Source: Symbiodinium natans (Eukaryota > Sar > Dinophyceae > Suessiales > Symbiodiniaceae). From it: a DNA stretch of 25,000 nucleotides. The notes under the pieces were generated by a model. It was given only the letters and a program-made list of their open reading frames with translations, was not told the origin of the DNA and ran no database searches. The position numbers and the translations under genes were made by a program. Positions 1-8,364 of this stretch are shown here, piece after piece; position 1 is the stretch's first letter, and each line of letters starts with the position of its first letter. The DNA lies in contig CAJNDS010002451.1 of NCBI GenBank assembly GCA_905221605.1, positions 10,001 through 35,000 of the forward strand, written 5' to 3'.

Positions 1-827
1 ATGTAGGCTCGTCTGTGTGCAAACAGGGGCCTCTTGCAATGTTGCAAAGGTGAAGAACGTCTGGAACACACGAACTCAAAGTAGAAAAAAAGCTTGACTC
101 ATTCCACCTGTGGCGGATCAGAGCAACAACTGCTGAGGTCGAGAAAACCTCAGTTGCGTCTGGAATGCTCGTCAAGCAGAGACGTGCCAAAAAGTCATGT
201 TCTCTTGAAAGGACACCTTCCATGACAAGAACTTCACATGCAATCTTCACCGCAAAGGTGGATACAGCCAGTTTCTTCTGATCCGACCATCCCGTGGGGA
301 AGTAGCAACTCGGGCTCTGTAGGGTGCACAGTTGCAGGGTTGCACCAGCTGTTGCTGGAGGCTCGGCAAAGTTTGAGTTTGGCGGCTTCGGCACCGCGCG
401 TGAGAAGCGCGCCAGCAGCTCGCTGAACGTCAAATCTTGCAAGCTGCCGAGCTTCTCATGCTTCAGGAGGTACATGGGCGCCCGGCTTGCAGAAGCCAAC
501 ATGCCGCAACTCGTCGAGTAATCTTCTTCCTGGAGGGCATCAAAAAGTCTTGTCGTCAGAAAGCTTGAAATCCATATCGCGTCTCCCGACTCCACGGCGA
601 TATCAAGAGGGCTCTTGCCCACAGCATCTGGTTGGAGTAAGATGTCAAATCCTGCATCCGCGATTGCATCTTCCTGCGGTCGCTCAACTAGAGGTAGCTC
701 GTCGTCCTTGTCCACAAGGGCGGTCATCTTGATGTGGTCAACATAGTTGATAATCGAAAAGTCGCACGCTTTCTCCGGAAGCAGTGGCCACTGTACGGCC
801 ATCCGGACTCCAAGAGACGTGGTGCAC
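1..827 (-). CDS. WD40 gene C-terminal part, ankyrin-like and possibly channel-like, frame broken
   Basis: From 827 the last WD module runs VHHVSWSPDGRTVATAS to RLFDYQ, then meets TGA at 740-738. The next frame reads on without a stop for about 220 codons: EKACDFSIINYVDHIKMTAL, an ankyrin-like GKSPLDIAVESGD, then EVFSTSAVVALIRHRWNE. That last stretch resembles the segment just before the first membrane helix in some ankyrin/ion-transport proteins (family knowledge, inference). At 61-95 the hydrophobic continuation (FYFEFV, then VFQTFFTFATL) is spread over shifted frames, one shift at a seven-A run at 85-91. The gene leaves the window on the left. It may be a pseudogene, or the assembly may have indel errors. 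Confidence 0.55.
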
Positions 828-1582
828 CTCAGGGCCAACCACTCACTTGATCTTGAATCTTCTCACTTGTGACTTTCTTTTTTCTCACAATTCCAAAAAA
901 ACGCAGCTCCTGCTCGAAACTCACTTACGCCTGTTTGGTGTTTAGTGATTTACTTGTGACTATTTTCGTAGTCACAGGTGACAAGTGTGTCTTGATTTTA
1001 GGGACAACAGTGTGGTGAAACGGCGGGTGGGGAGGAAAGGTGGTGGGTGTGGGGGCGGGGGACGGGGTTGATGCTAACCATCGTGGGGAGGAAAGGCGGT
1101 GGGTGGGGGGGAGGGGGGTGGCTGGTTGGTCCCTAACAACGGAATCTGCAGCGGGGGAGGGGAAAAGAAAAGAAAGACAGAAAGAAACAACGAATGACAG
1201 AGAGACAGAAAGAGAAAAACAAACAACACATAATAAGGAAAGAACAACACAAATTAACCACGACATGAAGAAACAATGCGCAGAAAGAAGGACAGACATG
1301 AGTACAGGAAGGACACCGTAAAGACAAACAGGTCGACGTACACTGAAGAATCCTTCCATTCACGAAGAAGGGAGCCAACAACAGAAAGACCCGAAGAAAA
1401 AAGCAAACACAAAGACAAAAACGAGAACCAACAACAATAATGATGGACGTGCTAGCACAACGCTGTTATTTGCAGTGTGGATTGTGGCAAAAAAGTCACA
1501 AGCGAAATGCAGCCACACGAAGCTCTTAAAGCAAGTCACAAGCAAGACACAAAGAAAAAGTCAAAGCGAGTAGAGATCCCAC
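828..1582 (-). other. intron of the WD40 gene, introner-like
   Basis: GT at 1582-1581 and AG at 829-828 on the minus strand restore the WD module exactly (HGAE joined to VHHVSWSPDG). The octamer CTGAGGTG occurs at both exon-intron edges. Near the ends lie inverted copies of CTTGTGACTT (plus strand 866-875; reverse complements at 1493-1502 and 1533-1542). The interior is low-complexity, pyrimidine-rich on the sense strand, with a repeated GGGGAGGAAAGG motif at about 1030 and 1086. Open frames in it are of biased composition and not genes. Confidence 0.75.
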
Positions 1583-2781
1583 CTCAGCACCATGCTCTAA
1601 TTTGGCCTCTTCCTGCTTGGAGTTCAGGTCATAGATGCGGCAGGTGTGGTCTTTGGAGGCAACGGCCACTTTACGACCATCCGGACTCCAAGAGACGTGC
1701 CAAACTATGCTGCCATGTTTCCAGCTAGCCTCTTCCTGCTTGGAGGTAACGTCATAGATGCGGCATGTGTAGTCAAATGAAGCAGTGGCCACTTTGCGGC
1801 CATCCGGACTCCAAGAGGTGTGGCATACCTCGCTGCCATGTTCCCACTTGGCCTCTGGCTGCTTCGAGACCGCATCATACATGCAGCAAGTGTAGTCGCT
1901 GGAAGCGGTGGAAACTTTGCGGCCATCCGGACTCCAAGAGACGTGGCGTACCGTGTTGCCATGTGTCAAGACGGCCTCTGCCTTCTTGGAGTTGACACGA
2001 TAAATGCGGCAGGTGTTGTCGCTAGAAGCAGTGGCAACTTTGCGGCCATCCGGACTCCAAGCGACGTGGCGTACTGCGCTGGCATGTTTCCAGATGACCT
2101 CGGCCTCTTCCTTCTTGGAGTCCACGTCATAGATGCGGCACGTGCGGTCCTCGGAGGCAGTGCACACGTGATGGCCATCAGGACTCCAAGAAACGTGGCA
2201 TACATCTCCGTCGATGGCCTCGGCCTCTTCCTTACCGGAGTCCACGTCATAGATGCGCAAGGTGTGGTCTCTGGAACAGGTGGCCACTTTATGGCCATCA
2301 GGACTCCAAGAGACATGGCATACATCTCCGCCATGTTTCAAGATGGCCTCGGCATCTTCCTTCTCGGAGTTCACGTCATGGATGCGGCAGGTGTGGTCTC
2401 TGGAACACGTGGCCACCTTACGGCCGTCAGGCCTCCAAGAGACATGCCATACATCTGTGCCATGATTCCAATTGGCCACCTCCTCCTTGGAGTCCGCGTC
2501 ATAGATGCGGCAGGTGTGGTCCTCGGACGCCGTGGCCACTTTACGACCATTCGGACTCCAAGAGACATGCCACACTACGTCGCCATGCTTCCAGTTGGCC
2601 ACCTCCTTCTTGGAGTCCACGTCGTAGATGCGACAGGTGTGGTCTCTGGAACACGTGGCCACTTTATGGCCATCAGGACTCCAAGAAACATGCCGCACCG
2701 GGCCACCATGCATCCACTTGACCTCTACCCGCTTGGAGTCCATGTCATAAATGCGGCAGGAGTTGTCGTCAGAAGCAGTGG
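1583..2781 (-). CDS. WD40-repeat array (central part of the same gene)
   Basis: After a truncated module (VATASDDNSCRIYDMDSKRV) come nine complete WD40 modules of 41-42 residues, each built as HG..V.HVSWSPDGRKVATAS followed by .D.TCRIYDV.SK. The modules are close copies at DNA level, pointing to recent tandem expansion or gene conversion. The last module is cut after EHGAE at 1583, where GT begins an intron; the second half of that module resumes at 827. The frame shown by an ATG at 2743 is internal, not the true start. The beta-propeller assignment is certain from sequence; cellular role is unknown. Confidence 0.85.
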
Positions 2782-3120
2782 CCAGTTGGCCACTTCCTGC
2801 TTGGTGTCCAGGTCATAGATGCGGCAGGTGCAGTCCAAGGATGCAGTGGCCACTGTATGGCCATCTGGGCTCCAAGACACATGCAGCACCCAGTTGCCAA
2901 GCTTCCAGTGGGCATGCTCCAAGTGAGCCCCAGGCTTCTCCAGCAAATGTGTTCTCAGAAAAGTTCTCACATCTGAGACGGTCTCCACATCAATGTCCGG
3001 CTCCAGAGCCATCTCTTGCCCAAACGAAGATCCTGTCGAACAAAATTGGCCGGGATTGTCGAGGGGGACGCGAGGATCCGCCTCCGGCACAACCTTTACC
3101 AAGGTCATGGGCTTCATCAT
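2782..3120 (-). CDS. WD40-repeat protein, N-terminal part
   Basis: The frame opens with MMKPMTLVKVVPEADPRVP at 3120; an in-frame TAG lies just upstream inside a TATGC repeat, so this ATG is the likely start. About 75 residues of leader, without recognisable signal peptide or membrane segment, precede the first WD module (HVSWSPDGHTVATASLDCTC followed by RIYDLDTKQEVANW). The frame is then lost at about 2781, because the next module lacks its first half. WD40 modules form beta-propellers used as protein-interaction platforms; the partner is unknown. The frame continues as shifted WD modules in 1583-2781. Confidence 0.7.
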
Positions 3121-3143
3121 GCTATGCTATGCTATGCTATGCC
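3121..3143 (+). repeat. GCTAT pentanucleotide microsatellite
   Basis: Four perfect GCTAT units and degenerate GCCATGC copies directly upstream of the WD40 start codon; a second small cluster is at about 3180-3192. Confidence 0.85.
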
Positions 3144-3535
3144 ATGCTGCGCCATGCAGAGGTCAGGCTAGGCGATGCTCTGCTATGCTATGCTGCCACT
3201 GTCGCTTGGTTCTGGTCTGTGAGCGGTGGAAGTCTCCACTTCTCAAGATAGCACTTCAGCATTGGATTGACCTGCTGGCTTCTGAGCGGGAGCTGCCAAA
3301 CAACTTTCAAGCACGTGCGCTCACACGGACTCAGAAACTTCACTCAATGCGGAGGGTGACACTTCAGATGTTTTTGGTTTGTTGAACAGCACATATTCAC
3401 AAACTATGCTTCTTCTGCAGTTTCCACTCTCGCTGGAAAAAAAAACCAGGGCCCCTGCCGCCAGCGACACAGAGCAGTACCGAGCGGCCGGGACTGGCAA
3501 AAATTCGATCATGCCACTTGGGGATTCGGAGAATT
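3144..3535. other. complex sequence upstream of the WD40 gene, no clear gene
   Basis: Non-repetitive sequence open on both strands. The plus strand reads IALQHWIDLLASERELPNNF and on to 3385. The minus strand reads GNCRRSIVCEYVLFNKPK between 3512 and 3321. Neither has recognisable family features or clear splice signals. It may contain the promoter, 5' UTR or a further exon of the WD40 gene. No relict spliced leader was seen. Confidence 0.3.
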
Positions 3536-3680
3536 TGGGGTTTGGGGGGTAGGATTGCGTTTTTGGGGTTTGGGGGTTAGGGTTTGGGGTGTGGGGGAAA
3601 GGCGAAAAGGTCTGCGGGGTTATGTTCAGGTTTTGGGTAGGGGTTTAGATTTTGGGGTAGTTTGGGGCTTAGGCTGCCGA
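3536..3680 (+). repeat. degenerate GGTTTGGGG/TTTAGGG tract
   Basis: Irregular G-rich heptamer derivatives (GGGGTTTGGGGG, GGGTTAGGGTTTGGGG) mark the left edge of the heptamer-rich domain. Confidence 0.7.
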
Positions 3681-3753
3681 GCTTTCGCCTTTCAGGGCTT
3701 TTGCCTTGAGTGCACAGACTAGCACAGGCTCCCTTAACAGGGCTTCGCTTTAC

Positions 3754-3905
3754 AATCCTAAACCCGGCATCGTCAAATAAGTTGCAGCCAGAAAGTGTGC
3801 CGAAATCAGGGGTCCTAGTTTCGAACAATCCCCCCACATTAAGCCCAAACAGTGTTGAAGGCGTGCTTTGTAAGGTCCAGCGAAATGAAGGTTTCCAAAG
3901 AGGGT
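3754..3905 (-). CDS. putative exon (about 50 codons)
   Basis: An open frame follows TAAG and runs TLFGNLHFAGPYKARLQHCL, then GLMWGDCSKLGPLISAHFLA, ending at GTAAAG, where the frame meets a stop. A second minus frame in the same island is also open (FETRTPDFGTLSGCNLFDDA). A GTAAGT at 3914-3909 overlaps the proposed acceptor, so the splice pattern is uncertain. No family recognised. Confidence 0.45.
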
Positions 3906-3940
3906 CTTACTTACCCTAAACCCGAAACCCTAAACCCAAA

Positions 3941-3987
3941 GGTCGTCGGGGCCGCCCGCCGAAGCACTGCCGAAGCAGCCGCGTGGC
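3941..3987 (-). CDS. putative exon
   Basis: Acceptor CCCCCTTGCCAG, then ATRLLRQCFGGRPRR, GC-rich and basic. The donor is unclear; a GTAAGT lies downstream at 3914. Family unknown. Confidence 0.4.
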
Positions 3988-4128
3988 CTGGCAAGGGGGC
4001 TGGTTCAGGTCTATGGGGCTTAGGGTCCTGAAGCCCTAAACCTGGTTGTCGGATCGAAGGTTTGAAGGTGTGGGCTGTAGGGTTTAGAGGTGTGCGAGGT
4101 TTGGGGGAAGTTTTGGGGCCTTCGGGAC
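3988..4128. other. degenerate heptamer spacer
   Basis: Diverged TTAGGG/CCCTAAA words mixed with unique G-rich sequence. No gene seen. Confidence 0.4.
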
Positions 4129-4230
4129 TACTTGAAGGTTCGTGGTTGTGACAAGTACGGTGATAAGTACATTCATTGAGGTTATTATACAGGTTAACCC
4201 TACTTATACCTACCCATGAACCTTCAAGTA
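4129..4230 (+). mobile_element. 102-bp MITE-like element, copy 1
   Basis: The ends TACTTGAAGGTTCGTGG and CCATGAACCTTCAAGTA are inverted repeats matching at 16 of 17 positions, with TA at both outer edges as in Tc1/mariner-type insertions. It has no coding capacity. Diverged relatives occur at 15730 (reversed), 23147, 23447 and 23590. Confidence 0.75.
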
Positions 4231-4381
4231 AAGGGTTCAGGGGCTGGCGTTTGTCCGGGCCGGAGGGTTTTGGCGCTTCGTGTTTAGACTCCAGGAGAAG
4301 GTGGAGGAAGGTGAAAATGGCCTAGGGCCTTTTCCTCTAAACTGGTTGAGGGTGTAGGGCTTAGGGGGTTTTCGGGCTTAC
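4231..4381. other. unique G-rich spacer
   Basis: Mixed unique and TTAGGG-derived sequence; no convincing frame. Confidence 0.35.
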
Positions 4382-4403
4382 GCCAGCCAGACAACAGAGT
4401 CTG
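4382..4403 (-). CDS. putative micro-exon
   Basis: Sits between CCCCAG and a consensus-like donor GTAAGC. It reads QTLLSGW in one frame if the second CAG is included. Only 19-22 bp, so support comes from the splice motifs alone. Confidence 0.25.
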
Positions 4404-4420
4404 CTGGGGTTTGAAGTCTA

Positions 4421-4490
4421 GGGCTAGGCTTCTTTGTGTTCCGGTCATTGCGAAGGGACCCCGAGATGCAACAACTGTGGAAACCTGAGA
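4421..4490. other. coding-like island, strand ambiguous
   Basis: Minus strand: acceptor TATCCTTCTCAG at 4485, then VSTVVASRGPFAMTGTQRSL. Plus strand: FFVFRSLRRDPEMQQLWKPE is also open and quite protein-like. The minus reading agrees with the neighbours. Confidence 0.3.
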
Positions 4491-4500
4491 AGGATATCAA

Positions 4501-4757
4501 GGGTTTAGGGTTAGGGTTTTTGGTTTAGGGTTTAGGGTTTAGGGTTCAGGGTGTAGGGTGTAGGGTTTAGGGTTTAGGGTTTAGGGTTTAGGGTTTAGGG
4601 TTTAGGGTTTAGGGTTTAGGGTTTAGGGTTTAGGGTTTAGGGTTAAGGGTTAAGGGTTTAGGGTTTAGGGTTTAGGGGGTTTAGGGTTTAGGGTTTAGGG
4701 TTTAGGGTTTAGGGTTTAGGGTTTAGGGTTTGGGGTTTGGGGTTTGGGGTTTAGGGC
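4501..4757 (+). repeat. TTTAGGG tract
   Basis: About 35 TTTAGGG units with a few TTAAGGG and a TTTGGGG edge. It ends just before the donor of the exon at 4770-4827. Confidence 0.95.
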
Positions 4758-4769
4758 TTGGGAACTTAC

Positions 4770-4827
4770 AGGCCCTCAGCCGGGAACTCCCCTCCTGCAT
4801 GGGCACGTCATTCCCCAGTCCCGACCC
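4770..4827 (-). CDS. putative exon with canonical splice sites
   Basis: A pyrimidine-rich acceptor (TTATTCGTTCTTCGTCGCAG) is followed by GSGLGNDVPMQEGSSRLRA and then GTAAGT. Nineteen codons plus one base (58 bp). One of the clearest exon signatures in the window. Family unknown. Confidence 0.55.
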
Positions 4828-4957
4828 CTGCGACGAAGAACGAATAAGAGGTGTACCTGCACCCTGCAATCTAAGCAATAGACCTGAAACCCTGAATACG
4901 CCCTACTGAACCCTAAACCCTACACCTTAAACTCTAAGCCCAAGCACACCACGGCAC

Positions 4958-5004
4958 CTTTGCATCTCGATAGGGGATGTGGCGCGGAGCAGTGCGGCCA
5001 TCTC
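4958..5004 (-). CDS. putative exon
   Basis: The acceptor AG is provided by a CCCTAAG heptamer variant. The frame reads EMAALLRATSPIEMQ and ends AAAG at GTGCCG. CCCTAAA-like words lie just left and TTAGGG/TTGAGGG just right on the plus strand. Confidence 0.45.
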
Positions 5005-5119
5005 CTTAGGGTTGAGGGTTTAAGGTTTAAGTCTTGCAAGGTTTTATGTAGGCCCAAGAATTTCAGAGATTTGGGGTTTAGGGTGTACGGTGCCTTGGGG
5101 TTGAAGGGTTTGATGGATT

Positions 5120-5228
5120 GAGGAGTTCAGGCTTGTGGTCTGGAGCAGACTTCTTCAAGCTGTTGAGAACGTACTTCATAGGGGCTACTTGATTAAAAAT
5201 ATGTGCTTCCAGGCCGTGTATATAATAC
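5120..5228 (-). CDS. putative exon
   Basis: Minus frame HGLEAHIFNQVAPMKYVLNS then LKKSAPDHKPELLN, about 40 codons, after TATAG. The plus strand is also open (VWSRLLQAVENVLHRGYLIK), so the strand is inferred from neighbours. Confidence 0.35.
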
Positions 5229-5394
5229 CTATAGAGGGTTTAGAAAGGTATGATTCTTGGAAACAATCTGGGCTACTTCTGACAACAGGCCCCCTACCCC
5301 AGACCCTCAAGCCTAAACACCCTTGACTTATGTAAACCTAAAAACTCAACCCTGAACTTGTGCAAGCCCCAAACGCAAAAAACGAAATTAACAT
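5229..5394. other. spacer without clear gene
   Basis: AT-richer unique sequence passing into CCCTAAA-derived words. Nothing convincing. Confidence 0.35.
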
Positions 5395-5740
5395 ACTAAC
5401 CCCTAAACCCTGAACCCTAAACCCTAAACCCCTAAACCCTCAATTTTTGAGCAACCCCAAGACCCCAATAGCCCTCATTGTAACCCTGAAACCCTCATAA
5501 CTCGAATAACCTGAAGAACCCTAAGCCTTAAGCCCTAAGCCCTTCACCCTTAACCATTCACCCTAAACCCTAAGCCCTTCACCCTTAACCATTCACCCTA
5601 AACCCTAAACCCTAAACCCTAAACCCTAAACCCTAGACCCTAGACCCTAGACCCTAGACCCTAGACCCTAAACCCTAAACCCTAAACCTCAAAACCCTAA
5701 ACCCCAAACCCCAAACACTAAACCCTAAACCCTAAACTTA
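5395..5740 (-). repeat. CCCTAAA tract with CCCTAGA block
   Basis: CCCTAAA units with CCCTAAGCCCTT variants and a homogeneous block of CCCTAGA at about 5630-5665. It abuts the exon at 5750-5829, which is followed by TTTAGGG in the opposite orientation. Confidence 0.95.
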
Positions 5741-5749
5741 GACATGCAC

Positions 5750-5829
5750 TTCAAGGTTCGGAAGACGTAGTCGGGACTTTCCGCAAGCGAATCCACCAGC
5801 CGGAGCATGGACTTCAGCGTCCGGTCTTC
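5750..5829 (-). CDS. putative exon
   Basis: Acceptor CTGCTCCTGTGCAG, then EDRTLKSMLRLVDSLAESPD and YVFRTL, ending at GTGCAT (80 bp). CCCTAAA lies to the left and TTTAGGG to the right. Helical, amphipathic composition. Family unknown. Confidence 0.55.
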
Positions 5830-5838
5830 CTGCACAGG

Positions 5839-6060
5839 AGCAGGGTTTAGGGTTTAGGGTTTAGGGTTTAGGGTTTAGGGTTTAGGGTTTAGGGTTTAGG
5901 GTTTAGGGTTTTAAGCTTTAGGGTTTAGGGTTTAGGGTTTAGGGTTTGGGGTTGGGGGTTTAGGGTTTAGGGTTTAGGGTTTAGGATTTAGGCTTCAGGG
6001 TTCAGGGTTTAGGGTGTGGGGGTTGGGGTTTAGGGCTCACCGTTTGGGGTTTAGGGTCCA
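5839..6060 (+). repeat. TTTAGGG tract
   Basis: About 25 units, degenerate toward the right. Confidence 0.95.
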
Positions 6061-6210
6061 GGCTTTTGGTGCTTCAAGTGGTCAGCTCTCTAAGTTCTGG
6101 TGCTGTGTCAAAAAAAAGGTCATGTGGAGGCTTCCAAAATTAGGTGTACCATATTGGCCCCTACTATTTGGGGATCCATTTTAGGGGTCCCCCTATTTTC
6201 GTAAGCTCGC
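6061..6210. other. unique AT-richer spacer with inverted GGGGATCC-type motifs
   Basis: Contains CCATATTGGCCCC, TACTATTTGGGG and CCCCTATTTTCG. The last word recurs at about 17089, and TACTATTTG also forms the end of the element at 12105. Likely a decayed small element. Confidence 0.4.
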
Positions 6211-6220
6211 ATGTGGGAGC

Positions 6221-6282
6221 CGGAAAGAAAGCATGGGCGGAGGGGTTCGCCAACGTGCGGTGCTACGTCTTCTGCCTTTTCG
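6221..6282 (-). CDS. putative exon
   Basis: Acceptor TTCGTCATCAG, then EKAEDVAPHVGEPLRPCFLS, ending at a GC donor. The plus strand is open too (AGKKAWAEGFANVRCYVFCL), so strand confidence is limited. Confidence 0.35.
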
Positions 6283-6455
6283 CTGATGACGAACGGGCTT
6301 CATGATGCCATGACGGCAAACGCTAAACCCTACAACTCTACACCCAACAACCCCAAATCCCAAACCTCAAACCCGAAACCCTGCACCTGCACCCCCAAAC
6401 CCCTAAATCTTAGACCCCAAAAGGGTGACCCCCAAAACGGTGTAAATGCGAAGAC

Positions 6456-6508
6456 TTGCACTGCCGCGTGTTCGGGCTTGGGAGCCCCTGTCAACTTTGC
6501 CAGCGCGT
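6456..6508 (-). CDS. putative exon
   Basis: Acceptor AGTCTCTTCACCAG, then ALAKLTGAPKPEHAAVQ, ending at GTCTTC (53 bp). A TTTAGGG tract starts 25 bp to the right. Confidence 0.45.
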
Positions 6509-6532
6509 CTGGTGAAGAGACTTTTTGGGGTG

Positions 6533-6727
6533 TGGGGTTTAGGGTTTAGGGTTTAGGGTTTAGGGTTTAGGGTTTAGGGTTTAGGGTTTAGGGTTTAGGG
6601 TTTAGGGTTTAGGGTTTAGGGTTTCGGGTTTCGGGTTTCGGGTTTAGGGTTTAGGGTTTAGGGTTTAGGGTTTAGGGTTTAGGGTTTAGGGTTTAGGGTT
6701 TAGGGTTTATGGTTTAGGGTTTAGGAT
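6533..6727 (+). repeat. TTTAGGG tract with TTTCGGG variants
   Basis: About 27 units. Three consecutive TTTCGGG units sit inside at about 6622-6642. Confidence 0.95.
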
Positions 6728-6740
6728 GTAGAGTGTAGGG

Positions 6741-7028
6741 ATGGCAGCCATGTTGGCATCTTCGCGGACTTCTGGCCTTGTTTCCTGGTTTCCTGGTCTC
6801 CTCTTTAATTTGCCTAGCTGCAGTGTAGGCCCGCCCCCCTGTAGGGATTGCGGCCTGGGCCTTGGGCCCTGTTTGTGGTCTGTTCTTTTGCAGCTCCTTG
6901 AGCCTGCTTTTCTTAGGGTTTTCCGGTAGTACTTTTAGTGCTGGGCTCCGGCCCTCGGAAGCTCGGATATGGATGCTTACACCACCATACTCCTCCACAA
7001 GACTTCGTCGTCGTCGTCATGTTGGCAT
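6741..7028 (-). CDS. putative exon region with two readings
   Basis: Reading one is an exon at 6981-7028: AG, then CQHDDDDEVLWRSMV, then GTAAGC. Reading two is a 95-codon frame with SRLKELQKNRPQTGPKAQAA and AARQIKEETRKPGNKARSPR, lysine/arginine-rich. A 21-bp direct repeat containing the AG (6749-6769 and 7018-7038) flanks the region, so the acceptor is duplicated. Family unknown. Confidence 0.4.
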
Positions 7029-7119
7029 CTTCGCGGACAGGGCCTGCACTCTAAGCCTAAGCCCTAAGCAAGCCCCAAACCTTAAACCCTGAAACCATAC
7101 GCCAAGCCCACCCCGCCTT

Positions 7120-7200
7120 GCCAGCCCTGGTGGCCGGGGCACCCGTGGCCGTCGCCTCCGCGCCCACCAGGTCCAGCAAGTGGAGGGTGCTCGTGTGCAC
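7120..7200 (-). CDS. putative exon
   Basis: Acceptor CTGGGAAACCAG, then VHTSTLHLLDLVGAEATATG. The string resembles the kinesin switch II region (LxLVDLAGSE) but no other kinesin motif follows in order, so I do not assign it. A phase-compatible alternative frame is glycine/proline-rich. Confidence 0.35.
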
Positions 7201-7304
7201 CTGGTTTCCCAGTTGTTCAGGGCTTGTGGGTTTTGTTCGGGTCCAGGGCTTAAATGCGTGTTATCTCTGAAGGGCTTTTGAGGCTTTAGGTGGAGGGCGC
7301 TCAC

Positions 7305-7430
7305 CTGAACTAAGCAGCTGCGGTTTGGGGTCTTCCAGGGCCTTTGCCCAAAACCATTGGAGCACAACCTGTAACAGTGCAAGCAGAACGTTGCCGAGGA
7401 CCCCCCAACCCCTACGCAATATTAAGGACC
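7305..7430 (-). CDS. putative exon (41 codons)
   Basis: Acceptor ACAGACACCGCAG, then SLILRRGWGVLGNVLLALLQ, VVLQWFWAKALEDPKPQLLS, ending TCAG at a GTGAGC donor (126 bp). The LLALLQVVLQWFWA stretch is hydrophobic and could be a membrane helix. Canonical signals at both ends make this one of the better exons. Confidence 0.55.
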
Positions 7431-7776
7431 CTGCGGTGTCTGTGTGATTGTCGGCAGGGGTAAGCCTGAGCCCCTGTCCAAACTCGAAACCCATGCCTAC
7501 AAGCTTCTACAAGCTTCTAGGCACTAAACCCTCTCATCCCTGAGCTCTCGAAGCCCATCTAACCCCCAAAGCTGGAGCTTCGGACCCCAAATCCGGTGCC
7601 AGGGGGCTGTAGAGCCCACAGCACGACGCACACGTATCCTCAGTTCTGGCGCCGGCTCGGGGGGAGGAGGGGGGGAGGGTTGTTAACAATTCGGGTGCCT
7701 GGTTTGGGGATGGTCTTGTGGGAGAGGATCCCAAATGTGTGTTGCAATCCTAGACGGCTTGGCATACACACCCCAC
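7431..7776. other. unique spacer, weak coding signals
   Basis: Possible minus exon near 7560-7640 (after CCGGCGCCAG, DTCASCCGLYS or YVCVVLWALQPPG), too short to judge. No heptamer tract here. Confidence 0.3.
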
Positions 7777-7821
7777 AAGTCTTCACCCCCAAGTTTGTGA
7801 GGCTTGCTCAGCTTGCCGGCC
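7777..7821 (-). CDS. putative exon
   Basis: After GTGATGTCAG the frame reads AGKLSKPHKLGGED and ends at GTGGGG (45 bp). The plus strand is open as FVRLAQLAGPDITFNKHRVL, so the strand is uncertain. Confidence 0.35.
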
Positions 7822-7946
7822 CTGACATCACGTTTAACAAGCACCGAGTCTTAGAGCGGACGTCTGGCAAGAACGCAAGAAGGGGGGAGTCGTTTAGGGT
7901 GTGGGGTTCAGGGGCCAGGGTTGATGCTTGAGGGTTGTTAGGGAAC

Positions 7947-7999
7947 CATGGGATGCTCCTGGTGGTGTCGACCGACAAGTCTTTGCAGTGTGTGACAAA
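7947..7999 (-). CDS. putative exon
   Basis: FVTHCKDLSVDTTRSIPW after GCAAG, ending CCATG at GTTCCC. CCCTAAA starts just to the right. Confidence 0.4.
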
Positions 8000-8009
8000 C
8001 TTGCCCCGA

Positions 8010-8096
8010 AACCCTAGACCCCAAACCCCAAACCCTAGACCCTAAACCCTAAACCCTAAACCCTAAACCCCAAACCCTAAACCCTAAACCGAAGTC
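8010..8096 (-). repeat. CCCTAAA tract
   Basis: About 12 units with CCCTAGA and CCCCAAA variants. Confidence 0.9.
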
Positions 8097-8106
8097 AAAA
8101 ATGCAC

Positions 8107-8147
8107 TCCCAGGTAGTAGCCATCTTTGAGCCCTCTCAACAAGTTGC
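8107..8147 (-). CDS. putative exon
   Basis: Acceptor GATCCTTGTTAG, then NLLRGLKDGYYLG (first codon split), ending at GTGCAT. 41 bp, flanked by CCCTAAA tracts on both sides. Confidence 0.4.
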
Positions 8148-8192
8148 CTAACAAGGATCGTTGGGAACACTTGAACCATCCCCCTGAACCTT

Positions 8193-8270
8193 AAACACCC
8201 TAAACCCGAAACCCTAAACCCTAAAACCCTAAACCCTAAACCCTAAACCCTGAACCCTAAACCCTCAACG
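8193..8270 (-). repeat. CCCTAAA tract
   Basis: About 11 units. Confidence 0.9.
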
Positions 8271-8287
8271 TGCTCAGAATGCGTCCC

Positions 8288-8338
8288 GGGGGCGTGCAAA
8301 GCCCGTGCGCCGCCGGGTCCTGGACCTGGCGCTGGCCG
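8288..8338 (-). CDS. putative exon
   Basis: Strong acceptor CCAGGCTCCTTCCGCAG. The GC-rich island is open in several frames on both strands (plus: VRRRVLDLALAAAEGAWWRL), so the protein cannot be fixed. Confidence 0.35.
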
Positions 8339-8364
8339 CTGCGGAAGGAGCCTGGTGGAGGCTT

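Noticed and set aside
925-1359. 144-codon minus frame inside the WD40 intron
   Set aside because: Extremely biased (S, F, L, C, then P, T), lies within an intron whose removal restores a WD module.
1820-2818. 332-codon plus-strand frame
   Set aside because: Antisense shadow of the WD40 modules; the repeat length is a multiple of three, so the shadow also stays open.
7120-7200. Kinesin motor motif (LHLLDLVGAE)
   Set aside because: The expected preceding SSRSH and following motifs are absent; LGNVLLAL lies upstream, not downstream as it should.
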